A stretch of 64,000 nucleotides of DNA from Warburgia ugandensis (taxonomy: Eukaryota; Streptophyta; Magnoliopsida; Canellales; Canellaceae). The DNA lies in assembly GCA_035236585.1 (NCBI GenBank), contig CP141135.1, positions 60,976,190 to 61,040,189 on the forward strand, in the 5' to 3' direction. A program made the translations under genes and the position numbers. Below the pieces are notes generated by a model. The model was not told the DNA's origin and ran no database searches. It was given only the letters and a program-made list of their open reading frames with translations. Below, one piece after another: positions 13,633 to 25,158 of this stretch (positions within the stretch are counted from its first letter, which is position 1; each line of letters starts with the position of its first letter).

Positions 13633-16600
13633 TTTTGATCTTATTTAAAGCAAATTGTTGTTCTTGGATTTGTTTCTTCTTTTTTGATTTTGTTACTTGT
13701 TTTGACTTTTCAAAAGAAAAAATTATCCTATTTGTATAACTAGTTTTGGGATGTAAGATTTTTTCAATCAAATTACATGCTTTTGGTGCAAACATTCCAA
13801 CTCAAGAATAAAAGAAGACTTCCTTTCTAGCTATACATACTGTCATAGTGTGTCAATTAGATAGAAACTCTTTATATCTACTATTAAAACCATCAAAGTG
13901 TATAGCCTATATCCCCCATTTTTGTGCTAGTGTTCCCAATTTGGAAATGAAAAGAAAAGTTATAACAAATAGAAACCCAATACGTTTTTTTTTTTCGCTA
14001 TTAAATTTGTAGCTTTTATCCAACTGAAGAATTGAAACAAGTTCCTCTCTTCTAGCTACACTGACTAAATCATGTGTGAATTCCTAAGAGACCCTTTACA
14101 TATACTAGCAAGACCATCCAAATATGCAACCAATCAACCACCCCTTTTCATGATGACAGTGTTTGTAGATCTAAGTCATTTATCATGTTCAGAATGGCTT
14201 AGATGGACTAGATAACTAATTTTATCCCAAATGAGTTGTTTTAGCCAATTGATCCTTTGGTAAAATGTAAAAACCATCCATATTCATTTTATCTTTCAAA
14301 GAGCCAAAGAAGATAGTTAAGATCACCCAAATGCATTGATGTCGCTTGGCCTACTTAATTTCTATAAGCTAAACACAGTGACCGGCTTAGATATTCAACC
14401 AAAACCTCTATGGGTAGCGTCTACTTCTTAGGATGCTTGAGTGCCTACACCTATCACGAATCAAAGGGATAGAGCAACAAACCATTACCTGTTGCGTGAA
14501 AGAGAAGAGAAAGTTTGCAAAAGAGAAAGTTGTTGGGTGGAAGAAGCCAGCTGATGTATTATGAGATGAAGTAGTAGTAAAAGGCTGTAATGGTTTTGTT
14601 GCAAAAGAAACTATAATTGTAGAATCATAATTTTAATGAAGTTATGACGAACTAAGAGGCTTGAGACTTTAATTTGGGGTAGCAATATATGCACCCCTTG
14701 TCCTTCCACATGAGTCCGTCTATAATTGTAGATGGGCCTAGATATTGAAAGATCCTAGTCATCAATAATATTTTCCTTGATTTAGATGAGCTATGCTCTA
14801 AAATTCTCATCCATGAGATCATCCTAACAATTACTGTTATTGGTTCTTAAATAAGAAACCTGGAAGAAACTATGATCTTCTCTAGCTTTAGGAAGCTGTA
14901 GAGATTTTTAAAGAGAGAGGCTCAATTTTCTTCTGAGCTTTTCAAGATAGAAAAGATAAAATGAGGAAACAAAGAGTAAAAATGATAAATTCTAAGTATT
15001 CATTTGGATTTGTCTTAGACAAAGTAACTTTAATGATCTTAACTTGCCTTTTTTTATAGATCTTAAGTTGTTCAACATGTTGGGCATGACTTAAAGTAAG
15101 TGGAAAAATTCATGCCCATTAGATAATTCATCCCATATTTTTAAAGTGAAAATTGCATCCATACTTTAGTACATGTTTCTTTAAGTTAAGAATCAAAACT
15201 AAGAAAACACAGGTAAAGTATCAAATGGGCACGAAATTTGTTAGTTAGCATATCTAAGTCGTCATTTCCAAAATGATGAGTGGTTTAGATCTACTAAAGA
15301 GGCAAGTAAAAGTCTCTTGCCCTCAAACAAATCCAAGAGCACACTTGAATTATGATTCCTCGACAAAGAGAGACATTGAGGATTGCCATGGAATGTTATA
15401 CAAACACATCTATGATCACACCTTGTATCTATAGCCTATAAGAGTGTAATGACATGGGTTTTTATAATACATTTTTGTAATTCTTTTTGAAGTGTCAGGC
15501 CCTAAATAAGGCAAGTTATGATGTAATGATCCAAACATTTTATGCTTTTACTAAAATTGGAAATTAATATATATATACTAAATGTTTTAATTTATTTAAA
15601 ATAGGAAATAAAAGAATTTGTGAGAAATCTTTATGTCATTAGATTGTACGCTCAAAATGGAATCCAACGCCTCGGAAAACGCCGAAAACGGAGTTCGTAT
15701 GACCAAGTTATGACATGTTAAAGATAAGGGGCATTTTTATAAAATGCATTTAAACACAAGACTTTCATAGTCTTGTAAGAGTCAGTTCAAAGCATGAAAG
15801 GAATTCACACTACCTTTAACTCTTTTGTTTGCAAAATCTAAGCTGTTCATCATGTCTAGAGCACAAAAATCAGTAAATTGCAAGAAATCAATGACTTTGG
15901 ATGATCCTAACCGCTTGTTTTTTTGAATTAAAACTAAAAAAATTCTATGGTCATGATTTTCAGCTCAAAGAAAAATAGGCTAAAGACATCTAGTGAACAT
16001 GAAATCTTATTTTTAGCCTATCTAAGTCATTCTGAGCATGGTGAATTGTTTATATCTACAAAACATTATCATTATGAATGGAAAAAACATAGCATGGACT
16101 CCTACCAGCACTCGTGTTCATATTTGATGGGGAAGAAACCCACCAAAGATGTAGCTGTTACATGAGATTTTTTGTAGTCACTCATTTTAAGGGCTGCAAA
16201 TCCGATAAAAGATACAAATTCGGGATTGGTTATAGTTTCGTGTGCATGTATCTCTGCACACATTCCATGCTCAACTATGACTTCTTAATCGTTCAACTAT
16301 TAACAAATGCTAGAACTGAAGGTCTCATAACAGTTAATTAGATGGAGACGAATTTTTACGCTTCTGTGCTCAATGATCAACCATGCAGTGATAGGGAATG
16401 CTAAAAGGATGCCCTGTATAAGGAGTCGTCTCTCAACTAGGTCGTGTGTCTAACTTTTATAAAAAACTAAGGCGATCCTCACAGAACAAATCATTCCTCA
16501 ACTGGAGTCGACTTGTGTTAATGGTCATTCCTAAACTGACAACTTAGGATCCCTTGTAAGTACCAAAGAGAAATGCTGGTATACAGCGTGAGAACACCCT

Positions 16601-16992
16601 AACGGTGATGCAACTCCACTTCTGTACTGTGGATTCTAATACCATTGATCCAGGCCATACATCTGGCTTCCCTAACTTCGGATATCTTTTGGTGTAGAAT
16701 CATGCTAAAAGGGTAGTTTTAGCATCCAAGAAATGATGCTTTCATCTTGTATTCAACAACCTATAACACAATTTGTTTGATAATACTAAATTTCTTTTGA
16801 TATGATACACCAACTTTCCACGTTACGAAATACCAACTCAAAAATATCATTTGTTAATTATGCACAAGATCCTTAATCTTACGTATTCTGGTACAAAATT
16901 AATTAACCACATTCATATCCTCCAATCAGAAGCTTTGACGTCCTCCTGCACGTTGTGAACAAAAGATTTGCCCTCCAGAAGAAGATTTCATT
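13633..16992. other. Gene-poor spacer upstream of terpene synthase 1
   Basis: No convincing gene, tRNA or rRNA. The short open frames here (for example 15,947-16,165 and 16,114-16,341) have no recognisable domain and overlap one another. The stretch includes diverged short repeats (13,798-14,164; 15,228-15,300 versus 15,998-16,070) and an AT microsatellite near 15,570. The same DNA is at 52,555-55,916. Confidence 0.7.
13798..14164. repeat. Diverged tandem pair, ~140 bp units
   Basis: 13,798-13,935 and 14,022-14,164 share an ordered set of words: CAACT-AAGAAT, CTTCTAGCTA/TTTCTAGCTA, AAACTCTTTATAT/GACCCTTTACATAT, CTA-TA-AACCATC and a closing AGTGTT. Similarity is roughly two thirds by eye. The pair looks like an old duplication, perhaps of a degraded transposon. 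It is repeated at 52,720-53,086 as part of the large duplication. Confidence 0.5.
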
Positions 16993-17042
16993 CACGTGCA
17001 CACTCTCTCTCCGTTTTATATATGATGTAGGAGAGTATAAAT
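16993..17042 (+). promoter_or_regulatory. Terpene synthase 1 core promoter: G-box and TATA box
   Basis: A perfect G-box CACGTG at 16,993-16,998 lies about 20 bases upstream of a TATATAT element at 17,017-17,023. A second TATAAAT is at 17,036-17,042, and the first ATG is at 17,072. G-boxes are bound by bHLH (MYC2-type) and bZIP factors and are common in jasmonate- or light-responsive terpene synthase promoters. Actual regulation is inferred. The element is identical in the second copy (55,917-55,966). Confidence 0.55.
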
Positions 17043-17071
17043 CATCAATAAGTTCTAGCGGCTTATAAAGT

Positions 17072-20061
17072 ATGGCTCTTTCTGTCCACTTCTTCTCCGG
17101 CCCTTGCTCCCTACCTTCCAGTGAGAGCTAGTAGACACGTTAACATGACTATGCGCGTTAGATGCAACCTAAGCACTGAACAGATGGAGTCAGCTACTAC
17201 TCGGCGATCGGGAAATTACCCAAAAAGCTTTGGAGATTATGATTTCATTCAGTCACTAAAGAGTGATTATAAGGTGGTTGTCAAAATTTTTATTATTTCA
17301 CCATCGTTGCGTTTTGCACTGCATGTTAGCTAACTCGCCGCTTCATTATGCAGCTTGAAATGTATGAGACAAAACTCGAGGAACTGAAAGAAGAAGTGAG
17401 GTCTTTGCTCAGAAGAACGAATGGACTCATAGATCAGATGATGCTGATTGATACAATTCAACGCCTAGGAGTGGGACATCACTTCAAGAAAGAGATCAAG
17501 CAAGCATTAACTACCATGTCCATTGATGATAACAACAAGAAGATCAAGCAAGATTTATATGCTACGTCTCTCCGATTTCGTCTCCTCCGGCAACATGGGT
17601 TCGTCGTCTCACAAGGTAAATGTGTTCACGAAACAAGTAAGCTTAGTAAAACTGTTAGTATGCCTAAAATTTTTATGTTTGTGTGAGACAGACGTTTTTA
17701 ATGAGTTCAAGGATGAGAAGGGTGAATTCATGGCATCCCTTTGCGAGGACATAAAGGGACTATTAAACTTGTATGAGGCTTCATACCTTAGTTTCCAAGG
17801 GGAGACTGTCTTGGACGAGGCAAGAGCTTTCTCAGTCATGCATCTCAAGGATCTACAAGGAAACACAACCCCACAAATGAAAAGACAAGTGGAGCATGCA
17901 TTAGAGCGTCCCTACCATTGGAGGATGATAAGGTTAGAGGTTAGGTGGTATATTGAAGCATATGCCGAGGACGAGGATATGAACCCTTTGTTATTTGAGC
18001 TGGCTAAGTTGGACTACAACATGGTGCAAGCTCTATACCAGAGCGAGGTTAAACAAATGGCGAGGTACGTGCATAAAATGTTAAATCCCACGGTGGTAAG
18101 GTGAAATTTGTTTGGGTAAATCTGTGCGTACTTGAGTTTATTTTTTCAGTCTTTGTGTCGATGTATATAAAAGAAAAAAGGGCAGCCCGGTGCAAGAAAT
18201 TTCGGTAAATAAAAGGCTGGGGAATTTGCAGACCACAAAGGTTCATAGTATATGCAGCCTTGCCTTGCATTTTTGCAAGACGCTGTTTTCATACCTCAAA
18301 CTAGTGACTTCAAGGTCACGCGATGACGACTCTATAGCAGTAAATATTTCATTTCCTCATATATAAATGAACTTATTTTTCTGTTGAAGGTTAATTAGAC
18401 ACACACATCCTGAGCAGTCTCGAACCTGCGGCTTGCCACGGGGCAGGCTCCTCATGTATAATTGATTGGACCATCATCGTGCTTCACCATGGTGCATCAG
18501 GATAGGATTTTGATCGCTCTTTCACTAAATGTATGCTTGTACGTGGCACAGTTTAAACACTTGAAACCTCAACTCAGCTAGCAAGTGACCTGAGTCAAGT
18601 TCACCGGAGTAAATTGTTCCTCCAAAACCGAGTCTGGTTTCCAAAAAATTTGTTTGATATGTTAACTTTACGCAAAATATGTTATTGCTATGTATAGCAT
18701 TTTGGATAGGCCAGCGGGTTAGGGTGTTTTGAGTGGCTTGTAGGTCTGGCAAGTTTTAAACTATGGTTTGTGGTGGTCCCTAGTTGGGTTACAACTGCTG
18801 TTATGTCTTGCAGGTGGTGGAGGAATGTGGGTCTACACAAACACTTGACTTTTGCAAGAAGTCGTCTGATGGAGTGCTTCTTGTGGGCAGTCGGATTTAT
18901 CTCCGAACCCGAGTTGGGACATTCTAGACGAGGGCTTGTAAAAGTAGGTCAGCTTATAACAACCATTGATGATGTTTATGACATTTATGGTTCGCTAGAA
19001 GAATTGGAGCTCTTCACAGATGCTGTTGATAGGTGGGTTGGCCTTTCTATTTTCAAGTGTTCACTAGAAAGCCTTCAGTGATCAAGAGACATATAAAATG
19101 CCGTTCTTTTACTCTCACGATCAGGCAGTTGATTGATCTCTGTGGCTTTTTGTTAGGTGGGATGTCAAAGCCATGGAAAAACTTCCACAATACATGCAGA
19201 TATGTTTCCTAGCACTCTTCAACTCTGTAAACGAAATGGCTTATGACACCCTAACTGAACAAGGATGGGAAATCACAGGGCATCTAAAGAGAGGGGTATC
19301 GTATCTGCACCCTTCCTTGTCAAAGTTAATTTTCTCTACGATGATATGAATTTCTAATTCTATATTGTGGGTTGTTTCTTTGATGCAGTGGGCAGAGTTG
19401 TGCAAATCTTATCTTATCGAGGCAAAATGGTATAAAGAAGGATACATACCAACACTGGATGAGTACCTAAACAATGCCTGGATTTCAATTGGAGGGCCAG
19501 TCCTATTTATTAGCACCTATTTCTTCATCAAACCAAAGATAACAAAGGAGTCGCTAGAGTTAATAGAAAGCACCCCAACTCTCATACAATACTCATCAAT
19601 GATTTTGCGCCTTTGCGATGATCTAGGGACTTCACTGGTACGCAAGAAATTATCCATAGGGTTTACCATAATCCGTTAATTTTTCTCAACCTTTATGTGT
19701 TTAGAGATTACATTTTCTAACTACTAATTGCATTGCACATTTTCCCACAACATAGGCGGAGCTAGAAAGAGGCGATGTTCTCAAAGCGAAGGAATGTTAC
19801 ATGCATCAAACAGGCACTTCTGAGGCAGTTGCTCGTGAACACATATGGGGTCTCATTGACGAGTTATGGAAAAAGATGAATAAAGAGTCGTTCTCTTGTT
19901 TACCCTTCCCTCGTTCTTTCATCAATGCTGCATGGGATCTTGCTCGGATTGCTCAGCTATATTACCAAAATGGCGATGCATATGGTAATCCAAACGATGA
20001 GACTAAGGAGAGAACCATGTTACTCATAGCCAAACCCATTTCAGTGATGTGTAATAAGTAA
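17072..20061 (+). CDS. Terpene synthase, TPS-b class (copy 1), seven exons
   Basis: Likely converts a prenyl diphosphate (geranyl diphosphate in typical TPS-b enzymes) into a volatile terpene; the product cannot be told from sequence. Exons: 17,145-17,273 (from the in-frame ATG), 17,354-17,615, 17,692-18,064, 18,814-19,032, 19,157-19,295, 19,389-19,637 and 19,756-20,061. All six introns are GT-AG, and the 219/139/249-base exons match the classic seven-exon plan. They give 558 residues without internal stops. Motifs: RR at 20-21, RSR 270-272, DDVYD 307-311, DDLGTSLAE 451-459. Oddities: the first ATG (17,072) opens a transit-peptide-like leader ([17 protein letters not shown]) in a different frame that stops before joining RRSGNY, so translation may begin at 17,145 without full plastid targeting. 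The RRx8W tryptophan is glycine (residue 30). Family call is firm; function and expression are uncertain. Confidence 0.88.
18172..18359 (-). mobile_element. tRNA-derived SINE (Au-like) in intron 3
   Basis: Read on the minus strand it contains AAAACAGCGTCTTGCAAAAA, then GCAAGGCAAGGCTGC, an ACCTTTGTGGTC stretch, and ends GCACCGGGCTGCCCTTTTTT. This order is the widespread plant Au-type SINE body, as I recall it. The tRNA-related head (about 18,359-18,295) is diverged. Possible target-site duplications TATATAAA flank it at 18,164-18,171 and 18,360-18,367. It sits in the 749-base third intron, antisense to the gene, and is present in both gene copies, so it predates the duplication. Confidence 0.7.
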
Positions 20062-20111
20062 TTAAGTTGGTTTTTGCTACTGATTGGCGTTACCAGATGG
20101 TAGTTGGATAT

Positions 20112-20117
20112 AATAAA
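20112..20117 (+). terminator. Poly(A) signal of terpene synthase 1
   Basis: AATAAA lies about 50 bases after the TAA stop, in AT-rich DNA. Position and sequence fit a plant near-upstream polyadenylation element. Confidence 0.45.
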
Positions 20118-20899
20118 TTAAACATTTTCCCGTATATGATACTTCTACTTTTGTTTTGTTTTGTTTTTCTTCTTCTTCTTCGTCTTCTTCTTCTTTTCTC
20201 TGTGTCTAAAGATTAGATTGAATTTAGATACAACTTCATGAACATTTTAATTGTGGTTAACCATTCTGATTGCATATATATTCATATTATTTGTTTGAAA
20301 ATTTTATACAAAAACGGTGAATTAATAAAAAATAATATGATGTGGATGGGCTTCATGGAGCGACTAACATAATTTAAATTAAATGAAAAATGTCATGAAG
20401 TAGTGCACTTACATTCCAAGGAAAAGTATCATGTGACAATCATTAATCTATACCCCAGCCTTGCTTGGTAGTCATACTCAAATTAACAATCAATGACAAA
20501 TCAAGTAACTTGGGTCTTTTTATTTACTACATTTACCAATTGCGCTATGCTGAAGGTACTTAAACTATGAAAACCCTAATTTTTTTGGAATTTTTTGGAA
20601 TTTTTTTGAAATTAATTAAAATTTTCACAAAAATTGAGGTAAAATATTGAGTTTAATATATATTAATTTTTAGAAAAAGAATCAAGTATTGAGTCATAGA
20701 TATTTGGTATTATTTACAGAAAACCCTTCAGAATGGCTGAAAGCATGTTGAAATCTAAGCTCGGGTGAAAAAGTCCTATTTTTTTTTATAATTTTTGATA
20801 AATTTACATTTACCTATAAGTGTAAAATGGTCATGTCACTTTTATGTGGGGTCTAGAAGAGTTGGGTAAGCTGGTGGACAGCCGGCTCATAAAATATCA
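20118..20899. other. AT-rich spacer downstream of terpene synthase 1
   Basis: No gene seen. It contains a TTTTG/CTT-rich run at 20,150-20,200 and A/T homopolymer-rich DNA at 20,575-20,660. The copy at 59,042-59,821 differs by a few bases, including a small replacement near 20,456. Confidence 0.6.
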
Positions 20900-23800
20900 A
20901 TGATGAGGAATAAACATGATAAAGAATATGCTTTGAATTTTACAAGAAAAGTAAAAATTCATTTAAAATTAAAAACAATTAAAAATAATATTAAAATAAT
21001 CATAACTTTACACTATAAATATCCCTCCCCTACTCCCACGAAATTTCACAAACTCTATGGAACTTCCCCCTCCCTTCTCTCCCCTCTTTCCTTTTCTTTC
21101 TCTCGTCTCTTTCCTTTTTTCTTTTTTTTTTCTCTATCCTCCCTTTACTGTGGCAGAGCATGTCTACAGACGCACTAGAGGGAATATTCCATCATGGAAT
21201 GTCAAGCCCGTCTGCGGACTAGTCGTCTCGACGGAATAGGGTTTTTCGCTGGAAAACTCTAAATCAATTAGCCATTGCCTATGGACCATTGGAATCAAAT
21301 CTTGACTGTTGGATGGCGTTAGGCTGACATGATCTATCAAAGCCCTAAGATGTCAATTTGATCAGATGAGTTTTCAGCGGTGAAGTCCCCAGAAAACAGT
21401 ACCTCCAGCGACATATATTTTTTAGGCATGGATCTCTTTTTTTGGCTTGATTTTTTTGCTCTGGACACTTCAAGTACGGGCACCTCATCCCAGTCTATCT
21501 AGTCCGGCACTTTTCCAAGCCTTAGGATTACCAGACTGGATTTTCTGGCATGATTTTTTTGCCGAATCCAATACCAGTGATACAGGTGAAAAACACCTAT
21601 AAACGTAATTGATTGAGAATTCTGAACCATTGATGGATTCAAAGGGTTCCAAAACCCCAGGGAATGAAATCTAGGAGGTCAGATCATCCAGATATGAGAG
21701 ATCTAGGAAAAACTGATCTGACAATCCAAATCGAACCATCTCGACTATCCCAGGTCACCCACCCCATTCCATCGACTACCCGAGGTGGAATGCGGCTGGG
21801 ACAGGTTGCTGCTTGACATCGATCTGAGGACCCAGATTGAATCTGGTCCCTTGTTTGATTTGAAATCTTAAAATTTCAATTAAGTGCTCATTTTAACTCC
21901 AAATCAATATCAGAAAGAAGCTCTAGATTCCTGATAAATATTAGAATCTAATGGAACTATAAATTTATGTGTTATGCATTGTAAAATTCTATACAAAAAG
22001 AGGTACTAATTCCCAAGATTGGTCAAATCTGACATGATCAGATCTTGGATTCCTAATCCATTAGTGATCTAGTGATGAGGGAACATAGAATCAAGGGTTA
22101 GATGTGACTCATCTGAAATGAATTAAGAAATTTCACGTTAATAGAAGAGAAATCTTAAAAATAGAACATAGATCTACTTGATCTAAGTAATCAAGCATGA
22201 TCAAAAGCTATAAAACAGCATGGATGGTGATCTAAGGATGAGATCATGATAAATCAATGGCCTAATACGGCTAATTTGGGATGGATTGAAATCTATGCCC
22301 CTGAATTTGATGAATTGACTTAAGATCTTCTTGATCGAATGGATCAAGAAAGATTAGATCATATGATGAGATGCATCAATGATCTAGGGATGATATCACA
22401 TTAAGAGAATGTCATAGATCTGAATAAAAATGAAAGATCAAGATCGAAACCCTTAAGGGGATGAAAAATGAATAATATGATCAATGGATCAAAATGAATA
22501 GATAAGATGAATTCAAATGATCGTGTAAATTATTAATGTAAATATTCTTTTATTTGCTTAGTAGATGTTAAATTTATTTATTCATGCTTTAATTGTTCAT
22601 TGTTGTGAAAATTACATGAAAAATATAATTAAATAAAAATAGATATTGATGAACATTTATAATGCATATAGACATGGACTTAATGATAGTAAGGGCTATA
22701 GTTAGTAAGATAATATAAGGAATATCATTTCCTTGGCTCAAAATTATGAGAATAATAAACCCTATGAATGAAATCTTAAATGTTCATGGCTTTAATTAAA
22801 ATCAAATAGCAAGGGTACCTAGGGTTTGATGCTTATAGGAACCTTATGAAGGTTGAGTTAAGGTCAAACCAGTGAATACTGAACATTGTAAGTCTTCTCA
22901 CTCATTTATTTTCTAGATTAGGGTTTGCATTTAGAATAATTTTGCATTGGTTGTTAGTTAATTAAATATAGAAACATACTTTATAATTATTGCATTTTAG
23001 GGTTTGCATTAGTTTATTGCTTTCAATTGCATTTAGGACACGTTTAATGCTTTAAGGTGATATATATAGTGATCGAACTGCCATGGAGTGTGGAATTCAT
23101 TAGTAAGGGCACCTTACCCCTATAAGATCAAGGGTGGATTTTATCACCACTCCTTAGCTCACATAGGATAATCACCTCAAGCGTGCAACCACGCCATTCA
23201 CATTAATTTAAAATCAATTAAAAGAGACCTATAGGGTCATCACATGCTCATAGGTATAGGGTCATCAAATGCTCATAGGACCCTCTTAATAGGACATGAT
23301 TTACTGTTACTCTAGTGGCTTTTGATCACTGTGGTTATTGGGGGTTGTCTAATAGAGCCTCGCTCTTCCCCCACCTCCTGTTGACGTTTGTGAGGTCTAG
23401 CGCCTCCTTACACGAGGGTTGTATTAACCGCTTTGGTTAGAACCTAAATGGTAAGCAGTAGTCAACTCCTCAAGAGAGTAGGAGCATTAGAATAGGCTAA
23501 TTAAAAGCATTGTCCCCACAGAAAATAAAAGAAATCAAAATATATATGCTTGTTAGCCTTAGGGGATTGCTTGATTGTGTACTCGATTGTGCATCATTCT
23601 AGGCATTTAGGTTGCATCATTTAGGATAATCTTATTTATTTTTATTTTTAATTAAAAAAAAAGGAAAAGAAAAAAAGATCTTTCATTGTATGCCCTTTTG
23701 GATACGGGACAAAACTGGTAGGTTAGTCTCATACGACAAAAAAGACAGACCAACAATGACTAATCAACGATCAAGGGGTAATTCACCCCATGGTAGTGTC

Positions 23801-24150
23801 AGAGGTGATCGTGGTCATCCACTCATCATGAATGAGGACCCAACGCCTCTAATTGATGATGAATATCAACTTCCATTAAGGAGGAATATTCATCAACAAA
23901 GAAATTGGAGAAGGAATGGAAATAGGGAATGGGACCAACAAAGTGACCATGGAGATAATGATGTTTATCAAAATCCTCATGGAAGGACCTTAAGAGACTA
24001 CCTTCAACCTACACGCACTAGTACGCCATCTTGTGTTATTCTTCCTCAAAATGCTGGTGCGTTGGAATTAAAAACAGGAGTAATCCAATTACTTCCCAAA
24101 TTTCATGGGCTAGATAGTGAGAGTCCTTATTTGCATCTTAAAATAATCCT
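20900..24150 (+). mobile_element. 5' part of a forward gypsy element: LTR-like region, leader, gag start
   Basis: The TATA box CTATAAATAT (21,013-21,022) is followed by a pyrimidine-rich stretch (21,060-21,150), as expected for an LTR promoter and transcript start. From about 23,030 the sequence is homologous to the leader of the reverse element (minus strand 11,850-11,300), including an ATCAAGGGTG...TTCATCACCACC block and a GCATTAGA-TAGGCTAAT block. A 25-base tandem repeat lies at 23,221-23,270. A gag fragment follows at 23,690. I could not place the LTR edges or a primer-binding site. The element is a shortened fossil and continues with 3' noncoding DNA and the LTR at 25,159. Confidence 0.6.
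23690..24150 (+). pseudogene. gag N-terminal fragment
   Basis: About 150 residues open in one frame, beginning MPFWIRDKTGRLVSYDKK. It contains LRDYLQPTRTSTPSCVILP and ending LLPKFHGLDSESPYLHLK, a stretch characteristic of Athila-type gag just before the retrotransposon gag domain. The homologous part stops there, and the sequence passes into element 3' noncoding DNA. The remaining gag and pol are absent, so this is a fossil fragment. The copy at 62,612-63,073 has the same translation. Confidence 0.75.
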
Positions 24151-24917
24151 TTTCTTTTGTCACCCAAATTAACCTTTACCCATATTAACCTAGTATAAAT
24201 TAACCATTACCCATTTTCTTTGAAAAATAAGTTAGAGAGTAATGAAGAAATACCTTTTAGTTGCAATGAAAGTCAAAAAGTGGATATCAAGAAAAGAAAT
24301 ATTCTTCAAAGTGAGTAAAAAGCACTTAAATATAAAGAAAAGAGTTTGAAGAAAAGAAAAAAAAAAGAGAGAGAGAGAGAAAAGAAGAAAGAAGAAGAAG
24401 AAGTTTGAAGAATGCAAAGAAATGTAGAAAAAGAAATATTCACTTCAGCAAAAGGAAAGAAAGAGTTGTCAACTTTAGTAGAAGACCTCTACTTATTTTT
24501 TTGAAGAAACTTTGAATACCCTTATATCTTTTCTTTGGTAACTTGTCCTAAGCCTACATTTCGTCTTAGTTAAAGACCTATTGATTCTAGGATGAATATA
24601 GTCTTGATGAGGAAATGAATGGATAGGATTTAAAAGAGTGGTATTTCTAAATATTCAAAGGTAACGGCATCCATTCCAAAGGGATCAAAACAATTACATT
24701 CCTTAATAACTCCCATTCTTCATGAATATATGTGAGATAAATTTTCTTTTATTAACTCTTCTCACATAATTAAAAGAGAGATATGATTTGAACCCTCTAT
24801 CTGAGAGATTTTATTTTTGAGTGTATGCCATTAGTAACGGTTGAGGTTAAAACATATTTCACATGGAGTTCAAAAGTTAGAAGTTTACTAAGAGATAAAG
24901 ATTATTCTATGTGTAGA

Positions 24918-24955
<38 letters not shown>

Positions 24956-25158
24956 TGAGATATGAGCTTAATTGGAATATTTTTAGCATATGGGTATCAT
25001 TTGGAATTCTTCAGTCATCTTTATTAGTATGCTAAAGTGGAAAGATTTATTGAAGATAATTCCCTGAAGAAAGTGGAGATCACTTAAAAAAATATAAAAA
25101 ATTTGAGTTGATTTTTTTGCATCTTTTACTAAGGACTAGCAAAATGCTGTTTGGGGGG
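24151..25158 (+). other. 3' noncoding region of shortened forward element
   Basis: Homologous to about 4,690-5,668: AG-rich run near 24,355-24,400, CA microsatellite at 24,921-24,952, and the TTGGGGGG polypurine tract at 25,151-25,158 abutting the LTR. No coding potential. Confidence 0.75.

Noticed and set aside
15947-16341. Short open frames upstream of the terpene synthase
   Set aside because: Overlapping frames, no domain, and AT-rich composition typical of chance reading.
17072-17128. Leader [19 protein letters not shown] as the true N-terminus
   Set aside because: It stops before the RR motif and is in another frame. Without transcript evidence the in-frame ATG at 17,145 is the safer start.
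18410-18450. Possible tRNA gene or second SINE (minus-strand GGTTCGAGACT resembling a tRNA B-box)
   Set aside because: No matching A-box at the right spacing and no cloverleaf could be drawn. At most it is a decayed tRNA-derived repeat.
24921-24952. Regular repeat array, considered as a CRISPR-like or satellite array
   Set aside because: It is a simple CA dinucleotide run with no spacers, in plant nuclear DNA.
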